DNA of 64,000 nucleotides. Origin: Bacteroides sp. (GTDB lineage Bacteria > Bacteroidota > Bacteroidia > Bacteroidales > Muribaculaceae). The position numbers were made by a program, and so were the translations under genes. Location of the stretch: NCBI GenBank assembly GCA_014802265.1, contig JAAVCP010000028.1, forward strand, positions 124,001-188,000, read 5' to 3'. The notes under the pieces were generated by a model. It was not told where the DNA came from and did no database searches. It was given only the letters and a program-made list of their open reading frames with translations. This document shows positions 28,628 to 36,854 of this stretch, piece after piece; the stretch's first letter is position 1, and each line of letters begins with the position of its first letter.

Positions 28628-31327
28628 ATGGAAATGAAACAATTTTACTTGGCGTTGTCGCTGATGGGAGCCATGTCGCTCCAGGCAGCCCCACCTATCA
28701 TGAAGCCTTACGCAGGCAAAGCAACAGAGTCTGACAATGGTCGGGTCACATTAGATTATGCCACATGGCACGCACCTATGCGTGTCTCGGTTGATGAGCT
28801 TTTCGCATGTCCTGAAAACACTGTGCTCGATGGTCCCTTCATAGCCGATGAAGTAGGCTACCAGGGTTTCCAAAGTTCTGACCAGGCGCGTCCGGAAATG
28901 CCTACAAAGTTTTATCAGGCTTTCCACGGTTGCTACAACAGTGTGAACGCAGTGAGAGTGATTGGGCTTTTCAACTATTTCGATGACGAGGAATACAATT
29001 GGTATGGTTGCGACAGTCGCGGTGGTGTCCAAGAAGATTACACCATGACTGAGCCTATAACATTCGAGGTGTCATTCTATCGTCAGACTGCCAACGGTAT
29101 GCCCGGCGAATGTGTATATCAGAAAAACATCGACATTATCGGCCGCTATATGGGTCTAACATACGGCTCCGGAGCCGAGGAGATGCCGTTGTATGAATTC
29201 AGCACAGAACTTGGTGAAGATATACATCTGGAATCAGGTTTCATATCGTTCAGCGCCGCCGATATCGGAGAAATTCCTACATGCTGGTTCTCACTTTTCA
29301 CTGCCGACACCTCAATGGACTATGGATATATAATGTTAGGTGACTATGGCATGAACTATGCCAATCTGCCTTCTATATTCAGTCTTATGGGTGACGGTTC
29401 ACCTGTGGCTCAGAAGGCATTGCGCGTGGATCGTCTTAGCGCACCCTCTTCAAACGCTACCGGCACTCACGAAAAAGTGACCGTTAAGCTTATCAATGTC
29501 GGTGCAACTGAGATAGACAATGCCACTCTCGAACTGGTGGTAGACGGTAAGGTTATCGCCACTGAGACAGTTCCTACCGTAATAGCATCAAAGGGAGCAT
29601 GTAACTATACCTTCCTTCAGCGTGTGGATCTTTCCTCCGAGGGAGATCACACTGTGGAGGTGCGCAATGTGACCCCCGGCGATGAAAACGTAAGTCTTCC
29701 TATCGCCTCAATCAGCACATATACCTGCTCTGAGGGAGAAGCATGTGACTCCAGTGCCCAATATCCTGATGATGAGATTAAAATCTCACACGTCGTAATA
29801 GGCAATATTGATAATGAAAGTGACGCTGACAGCTATAGTGACTACACCAATACCCACACCACTACGATTCACCCGGGTGAGAAACTTCTTCTTGAGGTTG
29901 AGCCTATGGAGACAGCAATCATCGGCGTATGGGTTGACTGGAACAACGACGGCACTTTCTCAGGACCAGGTGAAGAGATCGGTTACATCTATGATCAGCC
30001 ACTCGAAGTAGCTATTCCTGAAGGAGTCAGCCTTGAGGAAGGCATGAAGCGCATGCGACTCGTGATGGACTATTATGGTGAACCGGAGCCTTGCGGAAAC
30101 TATTATTTCGGTGAGACCGAGGATTACGGGCTTATAGTAACACGTAATGCCGACACTCCTTCACTGGGTGTAAGTCTGGCTGAAGTGGCTGAAGACATGA
30201 AGAAAGGCGATATAAAGGAAGTAGCCCTTGAACTGTTCAACACGGGAGATGCCCAGCTAAATACAACATTCTCAATCAACTACTCCCTCCCAACCGTGTA
30301 TGAGCCTCGTAAGCTTGCGCCAGTAGAGAAATTCGGCACAAAGCCTGTGGCTGCCAAGACTGCAGCAAAGGCTTCAGAACCCGCTACTGATGCTGATGTG
30401 AAGAAAGTGTTGCGCTATGACGGCGGCTTTGCCTCTTCCGTAGCTCTTGACAATTATTCTTCCGCTATCTTTGCACACTACTACCCTGCCGACGTGATGG
30501 GCGCACTCGAAGGGATGACACTGTCAAGCATTGACGTATACATCAATGAGGTTCCTGCAAAGGCTGCAATAAAAGTCTACGGGCAGGGAGAATCCGGAAA
30601 GGCTGGTGTGCTTGTGGCTGAACAACCTTTTGAGGCAGTGGCAGATAGTTGGAACCATGTGGTGTTAGACAATCCTGTTACCATTTCCGGTGAAGACCTG
30701 TGGTTTGGCGTACAGTTTGACGAAATGGAAAGCCGTGGATATTACATCGGCGTAGACGGTATCCCGGCGGTAGCAGGCTATGGCGACCTCTGCAATATCG
30801 GCGGTGAGACATGGTGGTCAATGATGGAACTTGGCATCGATCACAACTTCTGCATACGTGGAAACGTGACCGGAAACTCCACAGCTGCACTTAACTGGCT
30901 TACACTTGACAAAGATCAGATGAGTTTGGCTGCCGGTGAAAACGATATAATGAATGCAGTCATCAGCACAGAGGAAATACCTGCCGGAACTTATGAGGCT
31001 GCTATTGAGATTCGTTCCAACGACGAGTTGAAGCCCGTCTACAGTGTCCCCGTATACCTTAGCAACGGTATCGTAACAGGCATTGACAACACTTCCCTTG
31101 ACCGCACTCAAGTTAGAGTAGAGGGAATGAATGTAGTGGTAAGTTCCGAACACAATATCCTCAGCGTTGATGCCTATGACATGACTGGCTGCAAGGTGGC
31201 TGCCGACAACAATGCAGGTCGCAGACATGAAGTAAGCCTCGAACTCCTCACTAAGGGAACATATGTGCTGAACGTCACCTACACCGACGGCACACGCGAG
31301 GCATTCAAGATTGCCGTAATCCGATAA
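28628..31327 (+). CDS. Secreted GEVED-domain protein with C-terminal sorting tail
   Basis: 899 residues. Signal peptide (MEMKQFYLALSLMGAMSLQA). After an N-terminal beta-domain and a CARDB-like module (about 255-360), a GEVED domain is clear at about 385-512: ISHVVIGNID, SDYTNTHTTTIHPGE, VWVDWNNDGTFSGPGEEIG, then the diagnostic FGETEDYGL. A further jelly-roll-like module (about 600-755) and a type IX-like tail (MTGCKVAADN, KGTYVLNVTYTDGT, FKIAVIR) complete the protein. GEVED domains occur in secreted adhesins and peptidases of Bacteroidetes. No catalytic site is visible, so a surface adhesin role is likely. Confidence 0.85.
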   Translation: MEMKQFYLALSLMGAMSLQAAPPIMKPYAGKATESDNGRVTLDYATWHAPMRVSVDELFACPENTVLDGPFIADEVGYQGFQSSDQARPEMPTKFYQAFHGCYNSVNAVRVIGLFNYFDDEEYNWYGCDSRGGVQEDYTMTEPITFEVSFYRQTANGMPGECVYQKNIDIIGRYMGLTYGSGAEEMPLYEFSTELGEDIHLESGFISFSAADIGEIPTCWFSLFTADTSMDYGYIMLGDYGMNYANLPSIFSLMGDGSPVAQKALRVDRLSAPSSNATGTHEKVTVKLINVGATEIDNATLELVVDGKVIATETVPTVIASKGACNYTFLQRVDLSSEGDHTVEVRNVTPGDENVSLPIASISTYTCSEGEACDSSAQYPDDEIKISHVVIGNIDNESDADSYSDYTNTHTTTIHPGEKLLLEVEPMETAIIGVWVDWNNDGTFSGPGEEIGYIYDQPLEVAIPEGVSLEEGMKRMRLVMDYYGEPEPCGNYYFGETEDYGLIVTRNADTPSLGVSLAEVAEDMKKGDIKEVALELFNTGDAQLNTTFSINYSLPTVYEPRKLAPVEKFGTKPVAAKTAAKASEPATDADVKKVLRYDGGFASSVALDNYSSAIFAHYYPADVMGALEGMTLSSIDVYINEVPAKAAIKVYGQGESGKAGVLVAEQPFEAVADSWNHVVLDNPVTISGEDLWFGVQFDEMESRGYYIGVDGIPAVAGYGDLCNIGGETWWSMMELGIDHNFCIRGNVTGNSTAALNWLTLDKDQMSLAAGENDIMNAVISTEEIPAGTYEAAIEIRSNDELKPVYSVPVYLSNGIVTGIDNTSLDRTQVRVEGMNVVVSSEHNILSVDAYDMTGCKVAADNNAGRRHEVSLELLTKGTYVLNVTYTDGTREAFKIAVIR

Positions 31328-31388
31328 TACCCTTGCTGAAAGTCTAACTAAAATGCTTGGCTATATTTACCTAATTCATTTCACTTAT

Positions 31389-31429
31389 AATAAACCGGGT
31401 CACAATATTGAATTGTGACCCGGTTTATT
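31389..31429 (+). terminator. Terminator of the GEVED protein gene
   Basis: Eighteen-base perfect arms (31389-31406 and 31412-31429) containing ACCGGGTCACAAT with a 5-base loop. The following 298 bases to the next stop codon hold no gene that I can support. Confidence 0.85.
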
Positions 31430-31727
31430 AATTTCACCCCATTTGACCTACATTTATTGCTTGTCCGACAAATACCTATTCCATCAATCGCCTGAGACGC
31501 CTATATAAAGACAAATTTTCATCCACCTGTCACACGGTCAACCCGAGAACTTAAAAAATTTGACTTTATTGCAAGAAACAATCCAGACAAAACTGGAAAA
31601 TGGAAATCTGAAATAACTTCAATATATTAGGACAGATATGCAAATAGCGATCTAAAATAACTTGAATCCGATGAAAATAATTAGATTTAGATTAAAGAGT
31701 CTTTGGATTATCTGCTTTTCCTAATCT

Positions 31728-32246
31728 TTATGCATCGAGATGATTTTTTACGTAATCAACTATGGTAGCCGGATTTTTGCAGCCGAGCATATATTGGCGT
31801 CCGTCTTTCATTCTGACGAAGAAGCAATTCGATGGATTGCCATACATAGCAAAATATTTTCCAAGGTTAGGTTCACGATACCATCCCCAGTAGCCCCAGA
31901 AACCCATGCTCGCGAATATCGCCTTTGTTCCCATAGTGGGTTGCATCAGTTCTATTGACTCTATTTCAGAAATAGGCAGCCGCTTACACCAACAACTTCG
32001 GTAAACCGCTAAAGAATCACCTTCTATCGTTATATTAGCAGGCATGTATATCAACGCTAATAAATTCAATAGGGCTACTACTGCAGAGAATGTGTAAATG
32101 CTTACGCTGTTATATCCAGAATAAATATACCATCCCAATCCGCAAGAACCAAGGGACAGAAGTAATGAAAACCACAATGAACCGGTGCTTACGTCACACC
32201 ATTGTCTCATTACTTCGTTAGTCTTAAATATTGACATCTGTTTCAT
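31728..32246 (-). CDS. Small membrane protein with bacterial PH-like domain
   Basis: 172 residues. Two membrane helices (about 24-43 and 50-68) lead into a cytoplasmic domain with ANITIEGDSLAVYRS and LPISEIESIELM, the strand pattern of bacterial PH (bPH) domains in which a hydrophobic pair precedes a beta-sandwich. A tryptophan/glycine-rich stretch (MGFWGYWGWYREPNLGKYF) and FFVRMKDGRQYMLGCKNPATIVDYV follow, typical of this group. Function is not known; single gene with its own promoter. Confidence 0.7.
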   Translation of the reverse strand: MKQMSIFKTNEVMRQWCDVSTGSLWFSLLLSLGSCGLGWYIYSGYNSVSIYTFSAVVALLNLLALIYMPANITIEGDSLAVYRSCWCKRLPISEIESIELMQPTMGTKAIFASMGFWGYWGWYREPNLGKYFAMYGNPSNCFFVRMKDGRQYMLGCKNPATIVDYVKNHLDA

Positions 32247-32274
32247 AAGGCATTATGTATTTTATAATTCTTTG

Positions 32275-32309
32275 CAAATATAACAAAAAAATATGACATA
32301 ATAATCAAA
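32275..32309 (-). promoter_or_regulatory. Promoter of the PH-like membrane protein
   Basis: On the minus strand TATATTTG (32282 to 32275) matches TAnnTTTG; TTTG at 32309-32306 gives a 23-base spacer, slightly long. The start codon is about 28 bases downstream. Confidence 0.5.
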
Positions 32310-32421
32310 TTATCTAAAAAAATAATCAAATTTGTAACAAAATAAAATTTTATTTTTGATAAATAGTGTATTATGCTTGAAATTCTATATATAGGAGATT
32401 GTGAGATGCTGAATTATCTAT

Positions 32422-32471
32422 AAATTTAATCAGATGGCATATTCAAATTTATATGCCATCTGATTAAATTT
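32422..32471 (-). terminator. Terminator of the aminotransferase gene
   Basis: Perfect 20-base arms (32422-32441 and 32452-32471), 10-base loop, lying 116 bases past the aminotransferase stop. On the minus strand the last arm ends in TTTAATC...TTT. The rest of 32247-32586 is AT-rich and shows only the promoter noted above. Confidence 0.65.
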
Positions 32472-32586
32472 AATTCGGCTGACTACGGGGCAGTGCCCCC
32501 GGGTTCACTCACAGAACGTGAGAGGGAACTATTATATACTGGCTGATGCTATTTGTAATCCTAATAATTAGCTGGATTATAAGAAA

Positions 32587-34320
32587 TTATATGATTGCGG
32601 AACGGATTGCTTCGACAACCTTGTGAACTTCCGCATCGCCTACGTAAGGACCGGCAGGGATACAGAGTCCACGGCTGAAAAGATCTTCGCTGACACCATT
32701 GACGTATGCCGGATTCTCTGCAAACACGGGCTGCAGATGCATCGGTTTCCAAAGATGACGGCTCTCTATGTTGGCTTCATTAAGAATGCGGCGCATCGCC
32801 TCCGGTCTACCGCAACCATCATCACCCTTCACTTTCAAGTCAGGTCCGAAAGTAATCGTGCAAAGCCAGAAATTACTGTCGAAATCCCGCCCCGGGTTTT
32901 CATGCAGCTTAATACCCGGCATATCGGCAAACAGTTCACGGTAAAGAGCTTGCACATGGCGATGATGAGCTATGTGTTCCTCCGCAATCGTCATCTGCCC
33001 CCGACCTATTGCAGCGGAAATATTGCTCAGGCGATAATTGTAACCTATACGCTCGTGCTGATACCAAGGATAAGGCTCACGCGACTGCGTTGCATAGTTC
33101 ATTACCAACTTATAAGCCTTCTCATCGGGACATATCAACGCACCGCCACCAGAAGTAGTTATCATTTTATTACCATTAAAAGACAACGCACCAAAACGTC
33201 CGAAAGTACCGCATTTCTGTCCTTTATAGCAACTGCCGAAAGCCTCAGCCGCATCTTCCAATAAGGGAATGTCCCATTTCTCAGCCACGGCAAGAATCTC
33301 GTCAATCTTCGCGGGCATGCCATAGAGATAAACGGGAATAATCGCCTTCGGTTTCTTTCCGGTTTTCTTCACGCGGTCGGCAATAGCCTCGTCAAGCAGC
33401 TGCGGATCCATATTCCACGTTTCCGGCTCTGAGTCAACAAATACCGGAGTAGCACCCACATAAGTAACCGGATTAGCTGAGGCACTGAACGTAAACGACT
33501 GCACCATCACCTCATCACCGGCTCCGACACCAAGGGCTATAAGTGCCATGTGAATCGCAGCTGTACCAGAGGAAAGGGCAACAATCCTAGCCCCCCTGCA
33601 CCCCCCACAGGGGGGGAGAGGATTCTTATCCTCTTCAATTTTATTGGTTACCTTGGGATGCCCCAACTCACCTACGGGGATAGCCCCCCTGCACCCTCCA
33701 CAGGAGGGGAGAGGATTCTTATCCTCTTCAATTTTATTGGTAGTGGCTGCTTGACGAATCCTCTCCAATACAGCCTCTGAATCACCAATTACTTGCTCAT
33801 TGGGAAAACGCAACACTGTATATCCCTTATTTTTAAGATACTCAGATCTTAATTCATCATATTCTCTCTGTTCGGCAGTGTTATGATACCCACCGTCAAT
33901 TTCTATTATTAAACCGCTATTGAGATCTACGAAATCTACAATATAGTCTCCAATAATATGCTGTCGCCGAAATTTAATACCAAGTTTATTGTTACGAAGT
34001 AGTTCCCACATAATAGCCTCTGCCTGAGTAGGATTCTTTCTCATGTCCTTAGCTTTACTTTTCAGCAATTCATAATTAAGCGGATTAGCAGTATGATAAC
34101 TTCGCTCCCTCCCTTCTTGTGACCGGCAACCAAGCTCCCTCCCTTGTGGGGAGGGCTGGGGTGGGGCTCCAAGAAAAAACTTTTCCAAGTCTTTCTCAAA
34201 ACCGTTGACATGAGGTCCAAGCGGCACCACCCATTCCCCGTCAAAAGCCTCCTTTATAAAATCCATCTCCCTGCCACTCATGTGGCAGAGGCAAAGCAAT
34301 ATCCTGTCAGTTATTTCCAT
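32587..34320 (-). CDS. DegT/DnrJ/EryC1/StrS-type PLP aminotransferase interrupted in frame by a DUF559 nuclease domain
   Basis: 577 residues. The aminotransferase is complete: N-terminal MSGREMDFIKEAFDGEWVVP and GPHVNGFEKDLEKF (1-50), then from residue 245 RIVALSSGTAAIHMAL, LEDAAEAFGS with D356, and the PLP lysine K385 in SFNGNKMITTSGGG. Relatives are about 390 residues long. Between residues 51 and 244 lies a proline/glycine-rich repeat-coded stretch, a full DUF559 domain (about 84-190: FRRQHIIGDYIVDF, IIEIDGGYH, VLRFPNEQV) and two copies of a 20-residue repeat. Such aminotransferases make amino sugars for surface glycans. The frame is open throughout. Whether both activities survive is unknown. 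Confidence 0.85.
   Translation of the reverse strand: MEITDRILLCLCHMSGREMDFIKEAFDGEWVVPLGPHVNGFEKDLEKFFLGAPPQPSPQGRELGCRSQEGRERSYHTANPLNYELLKSKAKDMRKNPTQAEAIMWELLRNNKLGIKFRRQHIIGDYIVDFVDLNSGLIIEIDGGYHNTAEQREYDELRSEYLKNKGYTVLRFPNEQVIGDSEAVLERIRQAATTNKIEEDKNPLPSCGGCRGAIPVGELGHPKVTNKIEEDKNPLPPCGGCRGARIVALSSGTAAIHMALIALGVGAGDEVMVQSFTFSASANPVTYVGATPVFVDSEPETWNMDPQLLDEAIADRVKKTGKKPKAIIPVYLYGMPAKIDEILAVAEKWDIPLLEDAAEAFGSCYKGQKCGTFGRFGALSFNGNKMITTSGGGALICPDEKAYKLVMNYATQSREPYPWYQHERIGYNYRLSNISAAIGRGQMTIAEEHIAHHRHVQALYRELFADMPGIKLHENPGRDFDSNFWLCTITFGPDLKVKGDDGCGRPEAMRRILNEANIESRHLWKPMHLQPVFAENPAYVNGVSEDLFSRGLCIPAGPYVGDAEVHKVVEAIRSAII
33588..33648 (+). repeat. 61-bp direct repeat, copy 1
   Basis: Differs from copy 2 (33681-33741) at two positions only, and these two changes are paired in the CCCCCC-ACA-GGGGGG palindrome it carries, so the hairpin is preserved. 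Copies are 93 bp apart, 31 codons. Confidence 0.9.
33681..33741 (+). repeat. 61-bp direct repeat, copy 2
   Basis: Second copy; the palindrome here reads CCCTCC-ACA-GGAGGG. Translated on the minus strand both copies give KIEEDKNPLP(S/P)CGGCRGA inside the aminotransferase frame. Confidence 0.9.
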
Positions 34321-34359
34321 AAATATCTATTCGTATATTCTTTCGAAAATTTGAACAGA

Positions 34360-34662
34360 TTAGCTATCTATTCTCCTTAACTCCTTATTCATTGCCTTAG
34401 TGTACGCTTGTCCTCTACTGACAAGGAAATGAAATATGACCTTATCATTGGTTATCTCAATATGAAGTGTAAAAAAAGCTCTTTTATTTCCGATTCTAAT
34501 CCGATAAACGTTATTATAATTAACTAACTTTTTACAGTCAGTAATTTTTTCTACAGAATCGGCAGCCTCTACTTCATCAATAACTGCGAGCACTGAACGT
34601 AACTCTTTACCATTTAGCTTCTGCAAAGATTTTGCAAAATCTTTTGAAAGTATATATTTCAT
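34360..34662 (-). CDS. RelE/ParE-type toxin
   Basis: 100 residues from the ATG at 34662, one base after the antitoxin stop codon; the longer frame overlapping the antitoxin is less likely. The pattern MKYILSKDFAKSLQKL, VEKITDCKKLVNYNNVYRIRIGNKRAFFTLHIE and a C-terminal VIFHFLVSRGQAYTKA is that of the RelE/ParE fold, with the usual R(I/V)RIG strand. RelE-type toxins cut mRNA at the ribosome; ParE-type toxins poison gyrase, and the target here cannot be told. It is translationally coupled to the antitoxin and followed by the aminotransferase after 39 bases. Confidence 0.8.
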   Translation of the reverse strand: MKYILSKDFAKSLQKLNGKELRSVLAVIDEVEAADSVEKITDCKKLVNYNNVYRIRIGNKRAFFTLHIEITNDKVIFHFLVSRGQAYTKAMNKELRRIDS

Positions 34663-34663
34663 A

Positions 34664-34933
34664 TCACTGAATCTTGGCTCTAAGTGCACTCATCAGTTTG
34701 TCTTGTTCTTCCTGTGACAATAATTCACTTCCTTCAGGACGAGTTTCAAGCAGATAAGCATACAGAGCGTCATCATCAGTATTCTCTACCGAATCTATTA
34801 CAAGATTTTCAATAAGTTTCTTCACACTCACACCCATAGCAGCTGCCTGCACAGCTAATTTACGACAAATTTCATTGGGTAACTCTATTAGTTTTTTAGT
34901 CTTTTGTGGTCTGTTAAGAATTACTGTATCCAT
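34664..34933 (-). CDS. Antitoxin of the RelE-type pair
   Basis: 89 residues. An N-terminal strand and helix-turn region (VILNRPQKTKKLIELPNEICRKLAVQAAAMGVSVKKLIENLVIDS) resembles a ribbon-helix-helix or related DNA-binding fold, followed by an acidic C-terminal tail (NTDDDALYAYLLETRPEGSELLSQEEQDKLM) that would cover the toxin. Such antitoxins usually repress their own promoter. It is the first gene of the pair, with a strong promoter 21 bases upstream and a one-base gap to the toxin. Confidence 0.75.
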   Translation of the reverse strand: MDTVILNRPQKTKKLIELPNEICRKLAVQAAAMGVSVKKLIENLVIDSVENTDDDALYAYLLETRPEGSELLSQEEQDKLMSALRAKIQ

Positions 34934-34953
34934 ACTTAATTCAAATTATAGTG

Positions 34954-34984
34954 CAAATATAGTATATATATCTTATATAACAAA
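34954..34984 (-). promoter_or_regulatory. Promoter of the RelE-type toxin-antitoxin pair
   Basis: On the minus strand TTTG (34984-34981), a 19-base spacer and TATATTTG (34961-34954) are a canonical promoter. The transcript may continue into the aminotransferase gene. The AT-alternating stretch (ATATATATCTTATATAA) in the spacer could be an operator. Confidence 0.7.
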
Positions 34985-35052
34985 AACAATCGGAATAATT
35001 TTCAAGTTTACTGCAACGTATAAGTAATCAAACGAGAATGTTTTACTTTGAC

Positions 35053-35113
35053 CTTCTATAGAGCTACACTCCCAAAGTTTTAATAAAACTTTGGGAGTGT
35101 AGCTCTATAGAAG
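35053..35113 (-). terminator. Terminator of the dipeptidase gene; 30-bp perfect inverted repeat
   Basis: Arms 35053-35082 and 35084-35113 are perfectly complementary around a single base. It lies 23 bases after the dipeptidase stop. The length is far beyond what termination needs. Confidence 0.75.
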
Positions 35114-35135
35114 TAAGATTTTTATTTCATGATAG

Positions 35136-36749
35136 TCAGAAGCCTTTCCAGCGGCTACGCCAGTAAGCTCTGCCGAGTTCGTCCCAACGGGTTACGGCAG
35201 CTCCGAAGAAGTCGCGGCTATAGTCTGAGAGAAGTTGGGCAGCTTCTTCCGTTTTACCTTCCTTGAGGAGGGCATCATATTCTTTTTCTATGACGGGCAG
35301 TTCACGTTTACCTTTCTTAAGGAAATAGTCGCGTGCCGGCTCAAGGGTCTTGCGGGCATCGCCCCAACGCACGGTGGCTAACTTGTTAGGTTTGCGAAAA
35401 CGCCATAAGGCGGCATCATCACGGTCACGGTGTTGACCACATACCTTCAACATCTCAGGCAGGTCGGCACCGCCGGCGAACAGAGGGAAACGCGGTGACT
35501 GACCGGGATTGTCAAGACATACCCAAGCTACACCCCCCACCCCATCAGGCAACCAGTCACGACACTGTATGATAGTAGAGTAGGCACACCAAGGGACACT
35601 GACTGTACGGATATTATGCATCAGGGAATCGCCTAAAGCCTCATAGACGGCTATCTCATCAGGCTGCATCCAGGGATTAGCCACAGGACTGACAACACTG
35701 TCAGGCACCTCCGGTCCGTCACCCTCCTTCTTATCCTTATTCTTCACTTTAAGTCTGCCGCTCAGATTCTTGTCAGTGCCTTCGTAATAAGAAGCCAACA
35801 GACGTGCCACTTCCTCTACCGAAACCTTTTTCTCCGGCTTAATGCTAAGGGGAAGTTCCTCCATATCTTCGGTAAGTCCGGCATTCGGAGCAAGCTGTTG
35901 CATGATATAAAGCTCGCGCACACTGTAATTCTTCGGTTCTTTGAGATAATTACCACCGCTATAAGCCTTCCAGAAAGAGAAGTCACTCTTACCGTCCCAA
36001 AGACCCATCTTCTTGGCAACATCCTTAACATTATCGGAATACATGTAGTTGTCCTTATCATTGAAATCTATCTTTCCGATGCGGCTGACATTTGCAGACA
36101 CGGCTATATGGTCATCAGGTATTCTGACAGCAGCCCATACGCCACCTTTCTTACCTTTCCCCTCACCCTGCACTTCAAAAATCCACACCTCCTTAGGGTC
36201 GGCAATGGTCAGGCATTCCCCTGAATCTCCATAACCATACTTCTTTATAAGCTCACCCATCAGTTTGATTGCCTCCCGGGCTGTGGAGCAACGCTGCATA
36301 GCCACACGCTGCAATTCCTCTATCATAAACATCCCTTCCGGATTGCACAGTGTGTCAAGACCGCTGTAAGTAGTCTCCCCCATTGCCAACTGCTTCTCGT
36401 TAAGGCATGGATAAGCCGTGTCGAGAAAGCGGAAAGTATGACGTGCCTGTGGGATTGTACCGGTTTCCTTCATTCCGTCCTTGCTATCGGGATATTCCGT
36501 GTGCATACGTCCGGAATAGATACTCATTATAGTGTCATTGGGATAATCCTCGGGAGCCACAGACTGCATCCATGTGCGATACCATGAATCGCATGTATGA
36601 CTTGTCATCACCGAGCCGTCTTCAGAGGCATTGCGCCCTACCATTATACTCGTGCAGGCATCACCCTGTGTCTGCCCTATGGCAGTCTGTCCATTCAAGG
36701 CAGCAGTTACCAAAGCTACCGTGACAGCAAATATCTTTGTGAATTTCAT
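35136..36749 (-). CDS. C69 family dipeptidase (PepD-like), exported
   Basis: 537 residues from the ATG at 36749, which opens a signal peptide (MKFTKIFAVTVALVTAALNG); the 33 codons before it have no signal character. Cysteine 32 in GDACTSIMVGRNAS would be the N-terminal nucleophile after processing, as in the Ntn-hydrolase peptidase family C69. Other matching segments: DGSVMTSHTCDSWY, SGLDTLCNPEGMFMIEELQRVAMQRCSTAREAI, EVWIFEVQGEG and VSANVSRIG. These enzymes cut dipeptides in the periplasm. Lone gene; its start region overlaps the yebC terminator. Confidence 0.9.
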   Translation of the reverse strand: MKFTKIFAVTVALVTAALNGQTAIGQTQGDACTSIMVGRNASEDGSVMTSHTCDSWYRTWMQSVAPEDYPNDTIMSIYSGRMHTEYPDSKDGMKETGTIPQARHTFRFLDTAYPCLNEKQLAMGETTYSGLDTLCNPEGMFMIEELQRVAMQRCSTAREAIKLMGELIKKYGYGDSGECLTIADPKEVWIFEVQGEGKGKKGGVWAAVRIPDDHIAVSANVSRIGKIDFNDKDNYMYSDNVKDVAKKMGLWDGKSDFSFWKAYSGGNYLKEPKNYSVRELYIMQQLAPNAGLTEDMEELPLSIKPEKKVSVEEVARLLASYYEGTDKNLSGRLKVKNKDKKEGDGPEVPDSVVSPVANPWMQPDEIAVYEALGDSLMHNIRTVSVPWCAYSTIIQCRDWLPDGVGGVAWVCLDNPGQSPRFPLFAGGADLPEMLKVCGQHRDRDDAALWRFRKPNKLATVRWGDARKTLEPARDYFLKKGKRELPVIEKEYDALLKEGKTEEAAQLLSDYSRDFFGAAVTRWDELGRAYWRSRWKGF

Positions 36750-36770
36750 GACATTATGTTGTTTTATAAG

Positions 36771-36816
36771 AAATAAGGAACCAAGCGAATATTTTTCAAT
36801 ACCTGGTTCCTTATTT
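36771..36816 (-). terminator. Terminator of yebC
   Basis: AAATAAGGAACCA (36771-36783) pairs with TGGTTCCTTATTT (36804-36816). It lies in the leader of the downstream dipeptidase gene, 22 bases before that start. Confidence 0.7.
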
Positions 36817-36854
36817 ATCAAACCTAAAATTGATTCTTTAATTTCCAATCAGGA

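Larger units (their letters stand above)
33588..34170 (-). mobile_element. In-frame DUF559-bearing insertion bounded by GC-rich palindromic repeats
   Basis: The segment interrupts the aminotransferase at a surface loop just before the strand leading to SSGTAA. It encodes a PD-(D/E)XK-like DUF559 domain with the acidic residues D125/D129, E140 and D142 and no stop codon. Its gene-5' edge (34102-34170) has two GCTCCCTCCCTT units and a CCCTCCC/GGGAGGG palindrome; its gene-3' edge has two 61-bp direct repeats. DUF559 genes flanked by similar G/C-rich repeats are common as free-standing units in Bacteroidetes, recalled from general knowledge. Edges are approximate. Confidence 0.6.

Noticed and set aside
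31430-31727. Hidden gene between the GEVED protein terminator and the PH-like gene
   Set aside because: AT-rich, frequent stops in all frames, no promoter with a following frame.
33550-34380. CRISPR-like array from the repeated 61-bp units
   Set aside because: Only two copies, long units, coding in frame and no spacer pattern.
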